A DNA stretch of 64,000 bases from Tolypeutes matacus (GCA_026826555.1 JAKSZT010053883.1:32283282-32347281); one strand, 5' to 3'; positions 32,331-43,929 are shown, counted from the first letter of the stretch. Notes: generated by a model not told the origin, from the sequence alone. A program made the numbers and translations.

Positions 32331-32725
32331 TGTATCAGTCAGGACAAGCTGAATCATGTTACAGGGGGAGGAAAAAAAACAGCCCCCAAATCTCATTGTT
32401 TTAATAAAAGCTTACTTGTTCTCACCTAAAATCTGCTGTGGATCTGGTTGACCGTTCAGGGCAGCGGTCCTCCTTGTGTAGCTCAGCAATACAGGTTTGC
32501 TTTGATCTTTTAATACCTCATGTGTCCATGATCACCACAGCAAAGGAAGAGAACCTAAAACATCACACTTGGGCTTGTCATTGCCTCAGCCCCAAAGTAT
32601 CACATGTCATTTTTGCTCACATTTCATTGGCCAGAACTAGTCATGTGGTCCCGCCAACTGCTAGAAGCTGCAAAATGCAGGAGAACACATGGACTACTTG
32701 GTGAGCATTTATTGCCTCTGCCCCA
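32331..32725 (-). mobile_element. MaLR/ERVL-type LTR relic
   Basis: Begins 'tgtatcagtcaggacaagct' and contains 'ttgctcacatttcattggcc' and 'agaactagtcatgtggtccc', reverse-oriented LTR text of the MLT1-like group. The right boundary is uncertain. Confidence 0.6.
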
Positions 32726-32774
32726 GAGAGACAAAAGAAAACTCTGAGTAAATGAAAGTCATATTGTGGTCTTG

Positions 32775-34450
32775 ATTAAGATGCATAACAGAATAAAGAC
32801 ATTAATTCTCCCTCATTTAAAATCCTATAAATTTAATGTGATTCCAATTAAAGTACCAATAGGATATTTCTTAGAATGAGGCAAATAATTCTTAAGTTCC
32901 CATGTAAAACTAGACATGCAAGTATAGCTAGAAAATTTCTGGGAAAAAAAAGAAAAAGGTAATGGGAGTGGGGACTAACCTAACCAGGTATTAAAACAGA
33001 TTACAAAGCATCAATAATTAAAAGTTTGGTACTGAAACATGAGTAGACAGACCAATCAGTGGAATGAATAGAAGGTCCAGAACTAGATATAAAAATAGAT
33101 GTGGGAAACGGATGTGGCTCAAGAGGTTCGGCGTCCGTCTACCATATGGAGAGACCAGGGTTCAATCCCCGGTACTTCCCGGTAAAAAAAAAAAAAAAAA
33201 AAAATAGATGAGAATTTGGTATATAATAAAGATGGCACTTCAAAACAATGAGGAAAATGTGGATTCCTCAGTAAATGATGTCAGCTAACTAGCCATTTTG
33301 GGAGTAAAAAGATAAATCCTTACCTCACTTCCTATACTAAAATATATACAAACAGATTAAAGATTTAACCATTAAAAAATAAAATTGTAAAAATCTAAAG
33401 AAAATATGAAAAAATGTTTGAAATATTGGAATGGAGATGATTGTTCTAAGTAAGATGCACATCCCATAAACTATTTTTAAATTGACAGATGTAACTACAC
33501 CAAAAATGAAAATTTCTGCCAGACAAAATAAAAACAAATCAAAATACAGTGGCAAACAGAAATCAATAAAGAAAAGTCCAACAACGCTATAGAAAAATGA
33601 TGACAGACAAAATAAAGAAAAAAATGCAAACGGCTTTTAAAATTTTGAAAAGACATTCAGCCTCAGTCAGAATTAAAACAAGGAAATACGATTTTTCATC
33701 AATCAGATTGGCAAAGATTTTTAAAATGTAATAATACCCAGTAGAGGTGAGGATGTGGAGAGACAGGTAGGCTCTGATCCTGACAGTAGGAATGTAAATT
33801 GGCACAACTTCTTTAAAGAATAAATTGATAAAAAGTTTCCAAAATTTAAATTACATGTCCTTTTATCCAACAATTTTCCTCTAAGAATTTTTCCTACAGA
33901 TATAATCACAAATGTGTGCAAAACATGTACAAAGATGTTCATTGCAGCTTTTTTTATGTGATCAGGGCAAAAAAAACACACCTGAAATACCTAAATATTC
34001 ATCAATAGGATAGTTAAATAAATCTATAAGAGGTATAGTGAATGTAATATAAAGAGACACTGGAAAGATGCATTAATAAAAGCAGATGCCCAGGATGGGG
34101 GGGAAGCAGCCCAAGGTAGTCAAGTACATGGATAGGAAAAAGACTTCTCAACATGTTCCTGTTTCTATTTTAATTTTTGAACCATTTGAATGTATTTACC
34201 TATTCTAAAAAAAAAAAAAAATAGATCTGATGTCCCAAATATATTGTTAATTGGAAAAGGTGCAGGTGCAGAAAAACCTGTCTAGACATTGTAAATATCT
34301 TGAAAGATACACAAGAAACTGGTAACAGGGCTTTCCTCTGAAGAGGGAAATTGAATATTCAGGATGAAAAAAAATCACTTTTTTATTTCATACTCTCTGG
34401 GGCTTGTTTTTTGTTTTATTTTCTTATGAATTTAATACCGTGACAATTTT
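32775..34450 (+). mobile_element. Old L1 ORF2 end and 3' UTR, interrupted by a SINE
   Basis: Old L1 text: 'atgtgattccaattaaagta', 'caaagcatcaataattaaaa', 'aagaaaaaaatgcaaacggc', 'ttggcacaacttctttaaag', 'gatgttcattgcagcttttt', ending near 'ttcatactctctggggcttg'. All frames are broken. A DAS SINE sits at 33102-33199. Confidence 0.82.
33102..33199 (+). mobile_element. Short DAS SINE with 11-bp duplication
   Basis: One tRNA head ('acggatgtggctcaagaggt', B box 'ggttcaatccccgg') runs directly into a poly-A. Flanks are perfect copies of AAAAATAGATG at 33091-33101 and 33200-33210. It is a young insertion in an old L1. Confidence 0.93.
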
Positions 34451-34629
34451 TAAATCTCTAGATCAAAATCATTGGGCTAGAATCACCAGGATGAAATCAG
34501 CAGAGTCCCAAAGAAACACAAAAATAGAGCCCATCTGTAGGCTGAATTGCGGGGGGAGGGGGGAACAGTCTTGCTAATAATATTCAGTGACCTGTATGAC
34601 CCACCTGGCCAGGTACTGAACTTTGGGAG
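34451..34629. other. Unassigned; short G-rich tract
   Basis: A G-rich run lies at 34549-34564. Nothing else recognised. Confidence 0.4.
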
Positions 34630-34830
34630 AAGAGCAAGACTTCAGAGTCAAATCCACCTGCTGTGTGACCTCAAACAGGTTACTTCACCTCTCTGTGCCT
34701 GTTTCTTCGTTTCTTAATAAAAAGAATTTTTACCCTTGCCTTCTAGAACTGTAATGATGATTAAATAACATGATACAGGTAAGATGTTCAGTTAAAGGGT
34801 GACATATTGCAAGCATTCAATTAGTGGTAA
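34630..34830 (+). repeat. MIR element
   Basis: Forward MIR: 'tgctgtgtgacctcaaacag', 'cacctctctgtgcctgtttc', 'aactgtaatgatgattaaat'. Confidence 0.8.
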
Positions 34831-34854
34831 CTGAAAAAAGGTTAAATTTATTAA

Positions 34855-35050
34855 TATACCCTGGTACTCTGGAATATTATGTGGCTTTTGGAAAGAATTA
34901 GAGCTATGCCTGCAAGGTCCAAAGATCTCCAAGCACCTTCTTACACGAGAAAAGCAAGTCAGAGACCAAATGTATAACAGGATTGCACTGGGGTGGAAAA
35001 AAAGAAACTATATTGTTTCGATTTTGAATTTTTTTTTTTTTTTTTTTTAA
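34855..35050 (+). mobile_element. L1M 3' tail fragment
   Basis: Text 'ctctggaatattatgtggct', 'ccaaagatctccaagcacct', 'aagcaagtcagagaccaaat' and a T-rich stretch fit the far 3' part of an old L1. Confidence 0.55.
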
Positions 35051-35159
35051 GTTCTAATTGCTATGGGTATTAAAAACTCTGGAAAACCACACACACCCAT
35101 CCGGAGAGGAGGTTTGGGGAAGGAGGAGTGGGAAGGGCTCCCGCTTTTTACTTGGCGCA

Positions 35160-35600
35160 TCTCGGTATTATTCGAACTTTTTAAAAACTAGAGCATCGAC
35201 CACCTTTTTGATCTTAAAGAAGCAAAATGCTTTTTAATTAGAAAACTGATGAAAATTAGGATTCGGGTGCAGGCCTCCGCAGTGTCCCAGGCTGGGGCGC
35301 AAGGCGCCCACTCTCCCTCGACCCCCACTCCGCCCGCGGACAGCCCGGAGCGCGCCTCCCCGGCAGGCCCGGACGCCCGCCGAGCCCGCGGGCCGCGCCA
35401 TCAGCGCCATCAGCGCCGCCATCAAGCGCGCCGCGTGCGGCCCGCGCCCCGCAGCTCGCGGCCGCGGGCCCCCGGCGGTAATAACGAGGCACAGCGCCGT
35501 GACCTCGGCTGCGCCGCCGCCAGCCGCGCGGGCGCCGCATTAGCATTTTAGAGGCTTTCCCGTTCGTTCTTTTGTGCTCATTTTCCAGCCGGCACGCTCG
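35160..35600. promoter_or_regulatory. Orphan CpG island flanked by AT-rich homeobox-like sequence
   Basis: I count about 47 CpG in 35281-35540, far above the rest of the window. The left flank is AT-rich and repeat-free ('cacctttttgatcttaaaga', 'gctttttaattagaaaactg'). The right flank is 'gcattagcattttagaggct'. No TATA box or recognised first exon accompanies it. Possible roles are an alternative promoter, a Polycomb-type island or an enhancer. The long minus-strand frame across it (35846-35256) is the usual GC-rich chance frame. Confidence 0.6.
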
Positions 35601-35814
35601 GCACACCCCAGGCCCAGCGCTTGGCAGCCGGGCCACCGAGGCAGGAGGCCGCTGCCCCGGGGTCGGAAGCCGCAGCGGTCGGCGGACCTGGCTGCCTCCG
35701 GCCCTGCCTAACCAGAGCCTCCGTGGGGGCCGCAGGGAGCAGGGGCAGGGCAGGGGCAGGCTCGGACCCAGAAAGTGCCCCGAGCGGGGTCTTCTTTGGG
35801 CGCAGCACCTGGGG

Positions 35815-35956
35815 GCCCGACTGGGCTTAAATCCTGGCTCTGCCACGGAATAACAGGAAGCCCTGGCGTATAACCTCAGCCATTGTGCCTCAGTTTCCCC
35901 GCCTTTAAAGAAGGAGGCAAAGAATACCTATCTCATAGGATTAGATACTTGGAGAG
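35815..35956 (+). repeat. MIR fragment, forward
   Basis: 'taaatcctggctctgccacg', 'ttgtgcctcagtttccccgc', 'cctatctcataggattagat'. It ends where a reverse MIR begins. Confidence 0.75.
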
Positions 35957-36085
35957 CACTTATCTTAGCGCTTGACACATTATCTAATTTATTTCTCAAC
36001 AACCCTGAGAGGTGGGTATTAATACTGTCAAAGTAAATGGGGTTCAGAGAGGTGAAGTCACTCCAAAAGGTCTTGACAGCTAAGA
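35957..36085 (-). repeat. MIR fragment, reverse
   Basis: 'acattatctaatttatttct', 'caacaaccctgagaggtggg', 'ggggttcagagaggtgaagt'. Its 3' end meets the 3' end of the forward MIR to the left. Confidence 0.7.
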
Positions 36086-36615
36086 AGCTCCTGCCCTGCA
36101 GGGAGAAGCAGCCAAGAGAAGTGTTCATCTCTACAGTAGCTTGGGGCGTGCACGCCCAGGAAGGAGCTCAGAAAAATTCAAACGAGAGGGCTGGAGAAGC
36201 CTGTGCCTAGAGGGCATCTTAAGAAAGAGCTAAGAAGCCCAGAAGTTCGGGCATATGTGCACCTGTGCCAGCTGCCCCTCCATCAGTCAAGCGGAGGGGC
36301 TGTCTTTTTCCACCCACGCACTGCCTTAGCAACCCTCCCTCGCAGTTGTTCAGGCATCAGGTCTAGGCTGAGCACCTGCAATTGTTTGGGCCAGGTAAGG
36401 CGTGGGGGGAAGAGCGGTGGCAGTGAACAAGGTGAGCTGAACTCTGAGTCCGTGGTCCATGGGCAGATGGACACAGAAGAGAGGATGACAATCTTATAAA
36501 TGCTGGGCAGCGGAGAGCACAGGGCCTGTGGGAACACTTAAGATATGCCTAACGCAGACAAATGTGGTCTGGGTGGTTTCACAGAGAAAGGACTACCTAA
36601 GCCCTGGAGAATAGT
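36086..36615. other. No gene seen; unassigned sequence
   Basis: No repeat or exon recognised. A donor-like 'gccag/gtaaggc' near 36395 has no good partner acceptor. Confidence 0.4.
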
Positions 36616-36619
36616 AGCT

Positions 36620-36840
36620 GTTCTGGAAGCGTAAGAGTGTAGGTTCTGGAGTCGGATGGCATGGTGTGAATTTGGGCGTGATACCCAACCTGATTTGGGG
36701 GTGGAATGCATCAGTGCACCAGTGTCCCCATATGTAAATTGGAAATGATATGGACAATACCTATCTCTTAGTGTTATTAAAAGGATTGACTTAATATAGG
36801 TAAAGTGCTCAGTAAGCAACAACTGTTATTATTATTGGAA
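36620..36840 (+). repeat. MIR element
   Basis: Forward MIR with altered middle: 'gtgtaggttctggagtcgga', 'catatgtaaattggaaatga', 'aaagtgctcagtaagcaaca'. Confidence 0.7.
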
Positions 36841-36929
36841 AACACATGCTCATATTCCCCCCGTAGGGGATATAAAGCCACCTTGAGGGACTAATTAGCA
36901 TTGTCTATTGAAAGTCAAAATGCACCCAT

Positions 36930-37430
36930 TCTTTCAACTCCAGTCTTAGGTGTCAACCTTAAAGAAACTCTTGCACATGTGTACAGGGACACTGATAACA
37001 AAGATGGTTATTGGTGCATTGTTTATAATAATGGGGCACGAAGCACAAAATGGAATGCTATAGAGCAGTTTAAAGGAACAATGTCGGGGATGGATGTGGC
37101 TCAAACGGTTGGGCGTCCCTCTCCCATATGGAGGGACCTGGGTTCGATCCCCGGGACCTCCTGGTAAAAAAAATAAAAATAAAAATAATAATAAAATAAA
37201 GGAACAATGTCTGTGTGAGTAATGTATCTCAACAGCATAACGCTGAATGTAAAAAGTAAATCGTAGATTGATAGACTATACAATTCATGTTGAGGGTACA
37301 AAACAATACAATATATTTTGAGCGAAAGCATATAAACATATACAGATGTATTTTTGTCTAGGAAAACACTACCACACTCAACAATTGTTATACTGGTGAG
37401 GGATAGATTGGGCACGGCAGTCAAAGGGGG
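36930..37430 (+). mobile_element. L1M 3' region, interrupted by a SINE
   Basis: Text 'cttaaagaaactcttgcaca', 'attgtttataataatggggc', 'ggaatgctatagagcagttt' and, after the SINE, 'cataacgctgaatgtaaaaa' belongs to an old L1 3' end. Confidence 0.7.
37086..37196 (+). mobile_element. Short DAS SINE with 15-bp duplication
   Basis: One tRNA head ('ggatggatgtggctcaaacg', B box 'ggttcgatccccgg') runs into an (AATAA)-rich tail. Flanks are perfect 15-bp copies of TAAAGGAACAATGTC at 37071-37085 and 37197-37211. Confidence 0.94.
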
Positions 37431-37439
37431 CTTTAATTT

Positions 37440-38285
37440 CTTTTATACGGAGAAAGGAAAGAAGATCCAAATAAAAGATACCCACGTTCATAGATTGGAA
37501 AATATAATGTTAGCATGGCACTACCGCCAAAATTGATCTACAAACTCAACACAATCCCACCTGACTTTTTTGCAGATATTGACAAGCTGATCTTAAATTC
37601 ATATGGGAATACAAGGGACCCAGAAGAGTCAAAACTATCTTTGAAAAGAAGAACAAAGTTGACAAACTCATACTTTCTCATTTCAAAGTTTACTGCAATG
37701 CTATGTAATCAAGACAATGTGGTACTGGCATAAGGACTGACATATAGATCAATGGAATAGAATTGAGAGTCCAAAAATAGACCCTTATATTTATGATCAA
37801 TTGATTTTTGACAAGGATGCGAGATAGTTCAATGGTGGGAGAGAATAGTCTTTTCAACAAATGGTGCTGGGATAACTGGATATCCACGTGTGAAAGAATG
37901 AAGTTGTACCCTACCTCACATCATATACAAAAATGAGCTCAAAACGAACCAAAGACCAAGAGTCAAAAGTATAAAATTCTTAAAAGAAAATATAGAGGTA
38001 GATCATTGTGACCTTGGGTTAGGCAGTGGTTTCTTAAATACCACACCAAAAGCACAAGTGACAAAAACAGAAGAAACTGGACTTCGTCAGAATTGAAAAC
38101 TTTTGTGCTGCAAATAATACCACCAAGAAAGTGAAAAGACAATCCACAGAATAAGAGAAAATTCTTGCAAAATCATATATCTGATAAGGGACTTGAATCC
38201 AGAATATTTGAAGAACTCTACCATCTCGATAACAGAAAGACAACCCAATTTTAAAATAGGCAAAGAATTTAGATAGACATTTTTT
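37440..38285 (+). mobile_element. L1 ORF2 C-terminal fragment (dead)
   Basis: ORF2 text runs collinearly from 'agatacccacgttcatagat' through 'atatgggaatacaagggacc', 'acaatgtggtactggcataa', 'caacaaatggtgctgggata' to 'aaataggcaaagaatttaga'. Stop codons and frame breaks are scattered through it, so only short frames survive. It is better preserved than the other L1 pieces, which suggests a younger copy. Confidence 0.9.
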
Positions 38286-38319
38286 CTGCATGTGTGAATC
38301 AAAGATCTGACAGCAGCAA

Positions 38320-38490
38320 AAGAAGATGGGGAACTGGATGAAGTCAGAAGGGCTGGAGAGTAGAGTGTGAGGGGGAGAGAGGCATGCGATGGGGTCACAG
38401 GGCTGGCTACAGGGCCCGATTATTAGGAAGGGCCTATGGGCCATGGTCAGGAATTGGGGCTTTCTCCCAAGGACAAAGCGCAGCCAGGTA
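38320..38490. repeat. Ancient mammalian repeat fragment
   Basis: 'gggcctatgggccatggtca' followed by 'ggaattggggctttctccca' matches the same family as 8725-10290. Family not named. Confidence 0.5.
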
Positions 38491-38509
38491 GACCCTCTCT
38501 GTCATGAAT

Positions 38510-39020
38510 GAGATCGGTGAGATCCAGACACTTTCACAGATCTCATGTCCTCCCACATCTTGCCCCACCGCAGCTCCTCTCCACCTACAAGGCTGCACAA
38601 AACCTGGTCTCTCCTGGGATCACGCAACACACCATTCTCCCTCTCACCTCTACACTTGCTTCTTGCTTCCTTCTGCCTGGAACCTCCATCATTCCTTTGT
38701 CCACCTGGCTAAGGCTTACCTGTCCTTCAAGACACAGCTCAGATGTTGCAGCCTCTGGAAACCATCCCTCCAACCTCTCCCCTCACACTCCCACTCCCAC
38801 CCTGTCCCCCCTGAACTAGGGAAACCTCCTCCTCCCTCCTTGCACTGGGCTCCAGAGCTCCCAGAGTGCAGCTCCTTCATTGGGTTTAATGCTGGTTTAT
38901 GACCTGTGAGTCCCCCAGGGGCAGAGGAGTCCCTGTCACCCATCCTGTGTTGGGACCCCAGTGCCCAGCACAGTTCCACACATAGTAAGTGCTCTGTATC
39001 TGTTGAATGAGCAAATGAAC
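38510..39020 (+). repeat. L2 LINE 3' end
   Basis: Long L2 copy: 'cttctgcctggaacctccat', 'cttcaagacacagctcagat', 'ccaggggcagaggagtccct', and the terminus 'gtgctctgtatctgttgaat'. Overlapping open frames on both strands are chance. Confidence 0.85.
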
Positions 39021-40255
39021 AGAAGGGGTAGAACGCTGCAGCTGCCCCTCTGAGCTGGCCTCCAGAATGCCTGCTCCTCCTAGGGTGTTGTGACTAAGAC
39101 TGTGGCCTGGTCTGTGAGTCCTTGGCATGGCCATCCAAGCACATCCTTCTGGGCCCCTAGACCACATTTCTGGACGCTTACACCGACACACCGAAGCCAC
39201 AGTGGAACGAATTCCAGCTCACTGCCTCCTGGCTTGGGTGACCTTGCACTTCTCTCCTCTAAGCCTTCCCTCGCAGGATTGTGTGGCTAAAATGGAGAGA
39301 GAGTGTGGCAGGCTTTAAGTCATGATCTTCAAGCTCAAGTGTCCAAAGAATATTTTTTTACTTTCTTTAAATAAACTTAAATCGGTCTCTGAGGACCTTT
39401 TCCTCTAAACTCTGGGAAATGCTGTCAGTCCAATCACTGGGGTTCTTCCTTGCCCCAGGTTTGCCCTGGGGTCCTGGGCTCTGGTAGAGCAACAAGCCTT
39501 ATAGAGGCCTTTCTGTCACCCACCAAGCATCTGCCTTACGTGTGCCTGAATAGATGCCCAGGGGTGCTAGCCTCACAGTCACTCCAGCCAGCCAGCCAGT
39601 TCTGCTGTCTCCAGAGGCAGAGCCCTCTGAGGTCATGTTATCTGCCCTGGATGTGGGTCCCTGGAATTCCCTTGGTTCATGAAGGCTGTCTTCTCTCCCC
39701 CAATGCTTTCCAAGGCACTCCCCATACTCTAAGACACCCAGCATCATTTATTCAAAGAGCTTTGACTTTTACAGAAGATAAGAAGAGGCCCTCTCTTCAA
39801 TCAACTTCTGCTTTTGTGCAAAAATCCCCGAGGCAAAGGAATTCTAAGGGCCAGGCTATTGGCTTGGAGCATAGGGGTTGGGGAATATAAAAGAGCAAAA
39901 TGAATTCATATGCCAAAAATAGATCCTTCCACAAACATGCACAAAAAGACTTTTTTAAAGTGTGAAGGTCATGCTTTGGGTAGGGGTTACACAATGTCAA
40001 GCCCAGCCTAGGCAGTGCTTCTGTTATCTTAAATATTGTGGAATAGATGAAAGAATGTCAAGGTCTGACTTCTCCAGTTCCAAAGAACAAGCTATTCTGA
40101 CTTAAGCAGGACTTTCAAAATCCAAAGTCGGAGGCTGGACACCAGACATTGGCCTTTGGACCCTCTGGTTTTGGCGCCTGGAAGCCAGAGCTATGTGATA
40201 GGATAAAATATCTTCTTGAACCATTTTGGGAAGAACCAGAGGAGCTGCTAATCCT
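39021..40255. other. No gene seen; unassigned sequence
   Basis: No confident repeat. The 146-codon plus-strand frame at 39450-39890 shows no domain and is overlapped by open minus frames. Confidence 0.45.
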
Positions 40256-40261
40256 GAGCAA

Positions 40262-40445
40262 GTGCTGGCCAGTGCCAGGCTCTCTCCTAACTCTTCAAGG
40301 CAATATTTCATTTAATCAACTCAACAACCCTACTGCATTCCTCTTTTTACATTGAGAAAACTGCAGCCGAAAGAGGTGGATTCCAACCTAAATCTGTCTG
40401 ACTCCAAAGCGTGTATTCCTAACCATCCTTGTACATACTGCCTCC
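40262..40445 (-). repeat. MIR element
   Basis: Reverse MIR: 'caatatttcatttaatcaac', 'tcaacaaccctactgcattc', 'aaactgcagccgaaagaggt', 'gtctgactccaaagcgtgta'. Confidence 0.8.
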
Positions 40446-40945
40446 AGCTGTTTAAAAAAAAAAAGCCTGGAAGTTACCAATTATGGAAGAAGCAAACTCA
40501 GTAGCTTTGTAGGAAGAGACACAGTTACTGGCTTCTAGTAGGCATTTGGCTGGAAGGGCTCCTCTGTCTACTCAACACAGGCTCAAAGCCAAGACCAGCA
40601 GGGCTCCTGAGACATAGTGTAACCTGCCCCCAACACCACCCTAGGACTGCTCTGTGGAAGTGGGGCTCACAGTGACATGACCAGGCTAGTCCAAACCGCA
40701 TCCTACCTCTGCGAAGCGTCCTCAGCACTTTCCCATCACACTCACTACCAGGCTCTTTTGCTTTTTCTGCTCTGGAGCAAGCACTGGACAGGAGTCCAGG
40801 GGCCTGAGTGTGTTCTTCCGTTACCCAACCCCGTGACTTTGAGGGTGCTGCTTGGCCTCCTCACGTCTAACACCAGAGTCTCCTATCTCTAGAGCCCTCT
40901 AGCACGCATGGTTTGACTCCGTGAATATCTCTGCAACTCAGCACG
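40446..40945. other. No gene seen; unassigned sequence
   Basis: No repeat or exon recognised apart from an A run at 40454-40465. Confidence 0.4.
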
Positions 40946-40949
40946 CTTC

Positions 40950-41235
40950 ACACGCCACCCAAACTCACCCCTTGCTGTGCTCTGGACACCTCTCTTGCCT
41001 TCTTTCCTCTGGGCCTTTGCTTGTGAAACCCTCCTGAGAATTCCTCTTCCCTCCTATCTCTGCCCACCCAAATCCTCCCCATCCTCCAGCTCCAGCCAAA
41101 CATCACTTCATCCAAGAAACCTGCTCCGATTCCCACCAGGAAAGCCAACTCGTCCTCTGAACTCTCCTACCACACTGTCTGTGGCTCTCCCCTCACCTGG
41201 TTTTTTATGGGGTTTTGGACCCTTGCAAGAGACAT
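40950..41235 (+). repeat. L2 LINE fragment
   Basis: 'ctctgggcctttgcttgtga', 'catcacttcatccaagaaac', 'cttccgattcccaccaggaa'-like text near 41127. It is interrupted by the MIR below and resumes at 41465-41560 ('agctcctggagggcagacat'). Confidence 0.7.
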
Positions 41236-41239
41236 AATA

Positions 41240-41462
41240 TTGTTTGGATTCAGGGGCATGGGTTTTTGAGACAAACAGACCGAGATTCAAGTCCCAGTTC
41301 CCCTGATGGTGAAGATCTTGGGCAAGTGACAACCATTCTGCACTTCAGTTTCCTCATGTGTCAAATAGGAATGACATGGCGTCTCCCTCAGAGGGGCGAA
41401 GTGAGGATGGAATAAAATAATGCATGAGTGAGCTCAACAAATGGTAGGTATCACTATTGTCT
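41240..41462 (+). repeat. MIR element inserted in L2
   Basis: Forward MIR: 'ccgagattcaagtcccagtt', 'cttcagtttcctcatgtgtc', 'gaggatggaataaaataatg'. L2 text lies on both sides. Confidence 0.8.
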
Positions 41463-41464
41463 TG

Positions 41465-41560
41465 TCTTTCTTTTTGTGTAAGCTCCTGGAGGGCAGACAT
41501 GGCATCTTTCTCATATCCTTACAAAAGCTCAGCTCAGGGTCCTCAACGTGGCTAAACATT
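41465..41560 (+). repeat. L2 LINE 3' end, continued
   Basis: 'agctcctggagggcagacat' and 'agctcagggtcctcaacgtg' continue the L2 copy from 40950-41235. Confidence 0.6.
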
Positions 41561-41699
41561 TTTAGAAGAAATGAAGCAATCAAAAGTAGGTTCCGCCTGA
41601 ATCCCTCAAATGTCTCAGTAGGATTAAGAAAGAGAAGGCGCTGGAAAGATATGCTTTAAGTTTAAAATGTTTGGATATAAAGATTTTTTAAATGTGTGT

Positions 41700-42300
41700 G
41701 AGCCTACCCACATATACATACTCTCAAAATGAGCTCATTTTTCTTCTCCTTTCTGCTCTGAAGGAGCAGGAATGATGATCAACACAGGAAGGATGGGAAC
41801 AACCTAATGATTACAGGATAATATTCAAACAATGAGGTTAAAAGCACTGGCTGGAAAGTTCTTTCATAAAACCTGCTACTGAGAAGAGAAAATAATTTAT
41901 GAGAACATGAACAATTAGCACTTTGTAAAAAAGAAATAATGCACTTAACTTGATCCCTATATTTAACATCAATTAAAGATTATCCTCATGAATGAAACTC
42001 GACCTGGAAATTAACAAGGGATTTAAATTGCATTATGCAAGCAAAAGAGAAAAGCCGGTGCACCAGTTCAGGGCTTCCAATATTCTGCTAGGATGGCATC
42101 TGTACAATGAAGCCTGGCCGTTTCTTCACATTTTTCTGAGCTGCAAAATGTTGCTGTAACATATAGGAGCATTTGTTTCAGCACAAAAATCTTGTGATAA
42201 AAATCCCTAGGTAGCTGCAAACACAAGGTTGGCACCCTTCATTTTTAAAAATAACTTCTGGGTCATTTTCTACCAGTAAAAGTAACTAAGAGATTGTCTT
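41700..42300. promoter_or_regulatory. Candidate conserved non-coding block
   Basis: Repeat-free AT-rich sequence with distinctive text ('ttaaagattatcctcatgaa', 'ttaaattgcattatgcaagc', 'gctgcaaaatgttgctgtaa'). No coding potential is visible. Conservation is inferred only. Confidence 0.4.
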
Positions 42301-42529
42301 AAAGGGGATGTCTGCACTGCTCCTAGATTTGAAGGTGGATCATTTCCCTAGACCTATTCAAGTGAATCTGTAGGGCAGGGCTAGATCAGAAATTATATTC
42401 TTAGTCGCCTGGATCCAAGGCACAGGACATTTTATACCCTAAAATGAGCAGCTTCAAAGGGCATGAAATGGTTCTTAGAAAACAAGTGTGGACTATATCT
42501 ATTTAGGCATAGTTTTTTAAATAGTTACT

Positions 42530-42700
42530 GATTTTTGGTCCTAAGTTCATACCATGTGCCAGACTCTGTGCTAAGCACCCCACCATCCACGAGGCCAGTC
42601 CATTTTACAAACGAAAAGACTGAGGCTCAGAGATCATTTATCTAGGGTAGCACGGGCAGATCTGGGACTGAGACCCAGGTTCGTCTGTTTCCAGAGCTCA
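42530..42700 (-). repeat. MIR element
   Basis: Reverse MIR: 'catgtgccagactctgtgct', 'attttacaaacgaaaagact', 'gaggctcagagatcatttat'. Confidence 0.8.
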
Positions 42701-43925
42701 CAGGTAGCCCCAGCCCTTTATCGTGGAAGGGCTGATGTGATGGCAGAAGCACAGGACCCCTCAAAGAAGGCAAGCACAAGACGCTCCCCGAAAAGCTCCA
42801 GAGCCTGTATCTAGAACCAGAGACTGAGCTCTCTGTTTGTCTCCTTCTGATACAAAGCATCCTGCCGCTTTCCAGGGGGCATGTCAGGACCACAGCTCTG
42901 ATGCTGATTGCTAAGATTTGCCCCACTGAGAGGAAGCAGATAGCTTCATGCCAGCTTCCAGACCCCCTGGAAGAAAGGGTCTTATTCACAGCCCAGAAAG
43001 CACCCCCTGAGAAATTAGCTTTGTGATTTTTTTTTCCCTATTACTGTCACTCTTGCTACATTTAGGTTTTCTGGTTATCATGCCTAGTGCAGGATCTGGG
43101 GATAATTTACCACTTTGCTGGGGTGGGGGGGTGACTCGGCTCTCACAATCCTGGTTTGGTGTGTGTGTGTGTGCACAGCACAGGTTTCCCCCATTGTTAT
43201 CTTGGGAAAAAAAGAAAGCAGATGTTAACCATTACCCCTTGAGAATTCACCTTGCTATGCTGTAAAAATCTGCATTATTAACATTCTAAAATCCTTCCAC
43301 TCTTGTACATGTCTTAAGATGGGAGTGAATATTTGAGAATCCAAAAATGTGGAGAGGATGGAGGTGGCAGAAGTTTATTAAATTGGCCCAGGGCACTTTT
43401 GAAATTTGAAAGTTTCTCACTCTCTATGGCTCTGGGCCAACTCACAGCCAACTCAGCTAAGCAGCCTGTGCAGGTTTCTCATTGGGCAGCCTTCTTTCAC
43501 CCTTACAAAAGATAAAAGGCAAGTGTGGAGGGGCACCAAGGGAAGACAGATTTGTCCAGCTCCAGCTGGATTCTGGGGGATGCTAGCAACAGGGCACAAG
43601 ACACAAGGAAGATATTCAATATGATTCCACAGTAAGTGCATCAAATAGTAATTAATGGATAATTTTTTAAGACATAATTCTAAGGTAACTTCCCTTTTAC
43701 CAGACAGCAATGAAAATCAGCAGTTCCTTCTTCCTCTGATCTAGCTGATCCATTGGAAAGTGAGAGAGTTGGTTTTCTTGCTTTTGGTTTTGGTTTTCTA
43801 TCTTGAAAAAGAGAGAGAGAGAGAGAGGAGGGAAGTGAAACCAAACACCCAGTTATTACAAAACTGTAAAATAATTTAAAGGGTAGTATCCCAACATACA
43901 AATGTGCTTTGCAACAAGATAGCAG
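42701..43925. other. No gene seen; unassigned sequence
   Basis: No confident repeat except a GT run near 43160-43173 and a (GA)n run at 43810-43827. The 115-codon minus-strand frame at 42989-42642 overlaps a MIR and has no domain. Confidence 0.4.
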
Positions 43926-43929
43926 TAGT

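Noticed and set aside
35256..35846. 196-codon minus-strand open frame in the CpG island
   Set aside because: Arg, Pro, Gly and Ala-rich composition is what random GC-rich DNA gives; plus-strand frames are equally open.
39450..39890. 146-codon plus-strand open frame
   Set aside because: No domain, opposite strand also open, no flanking splice signals.
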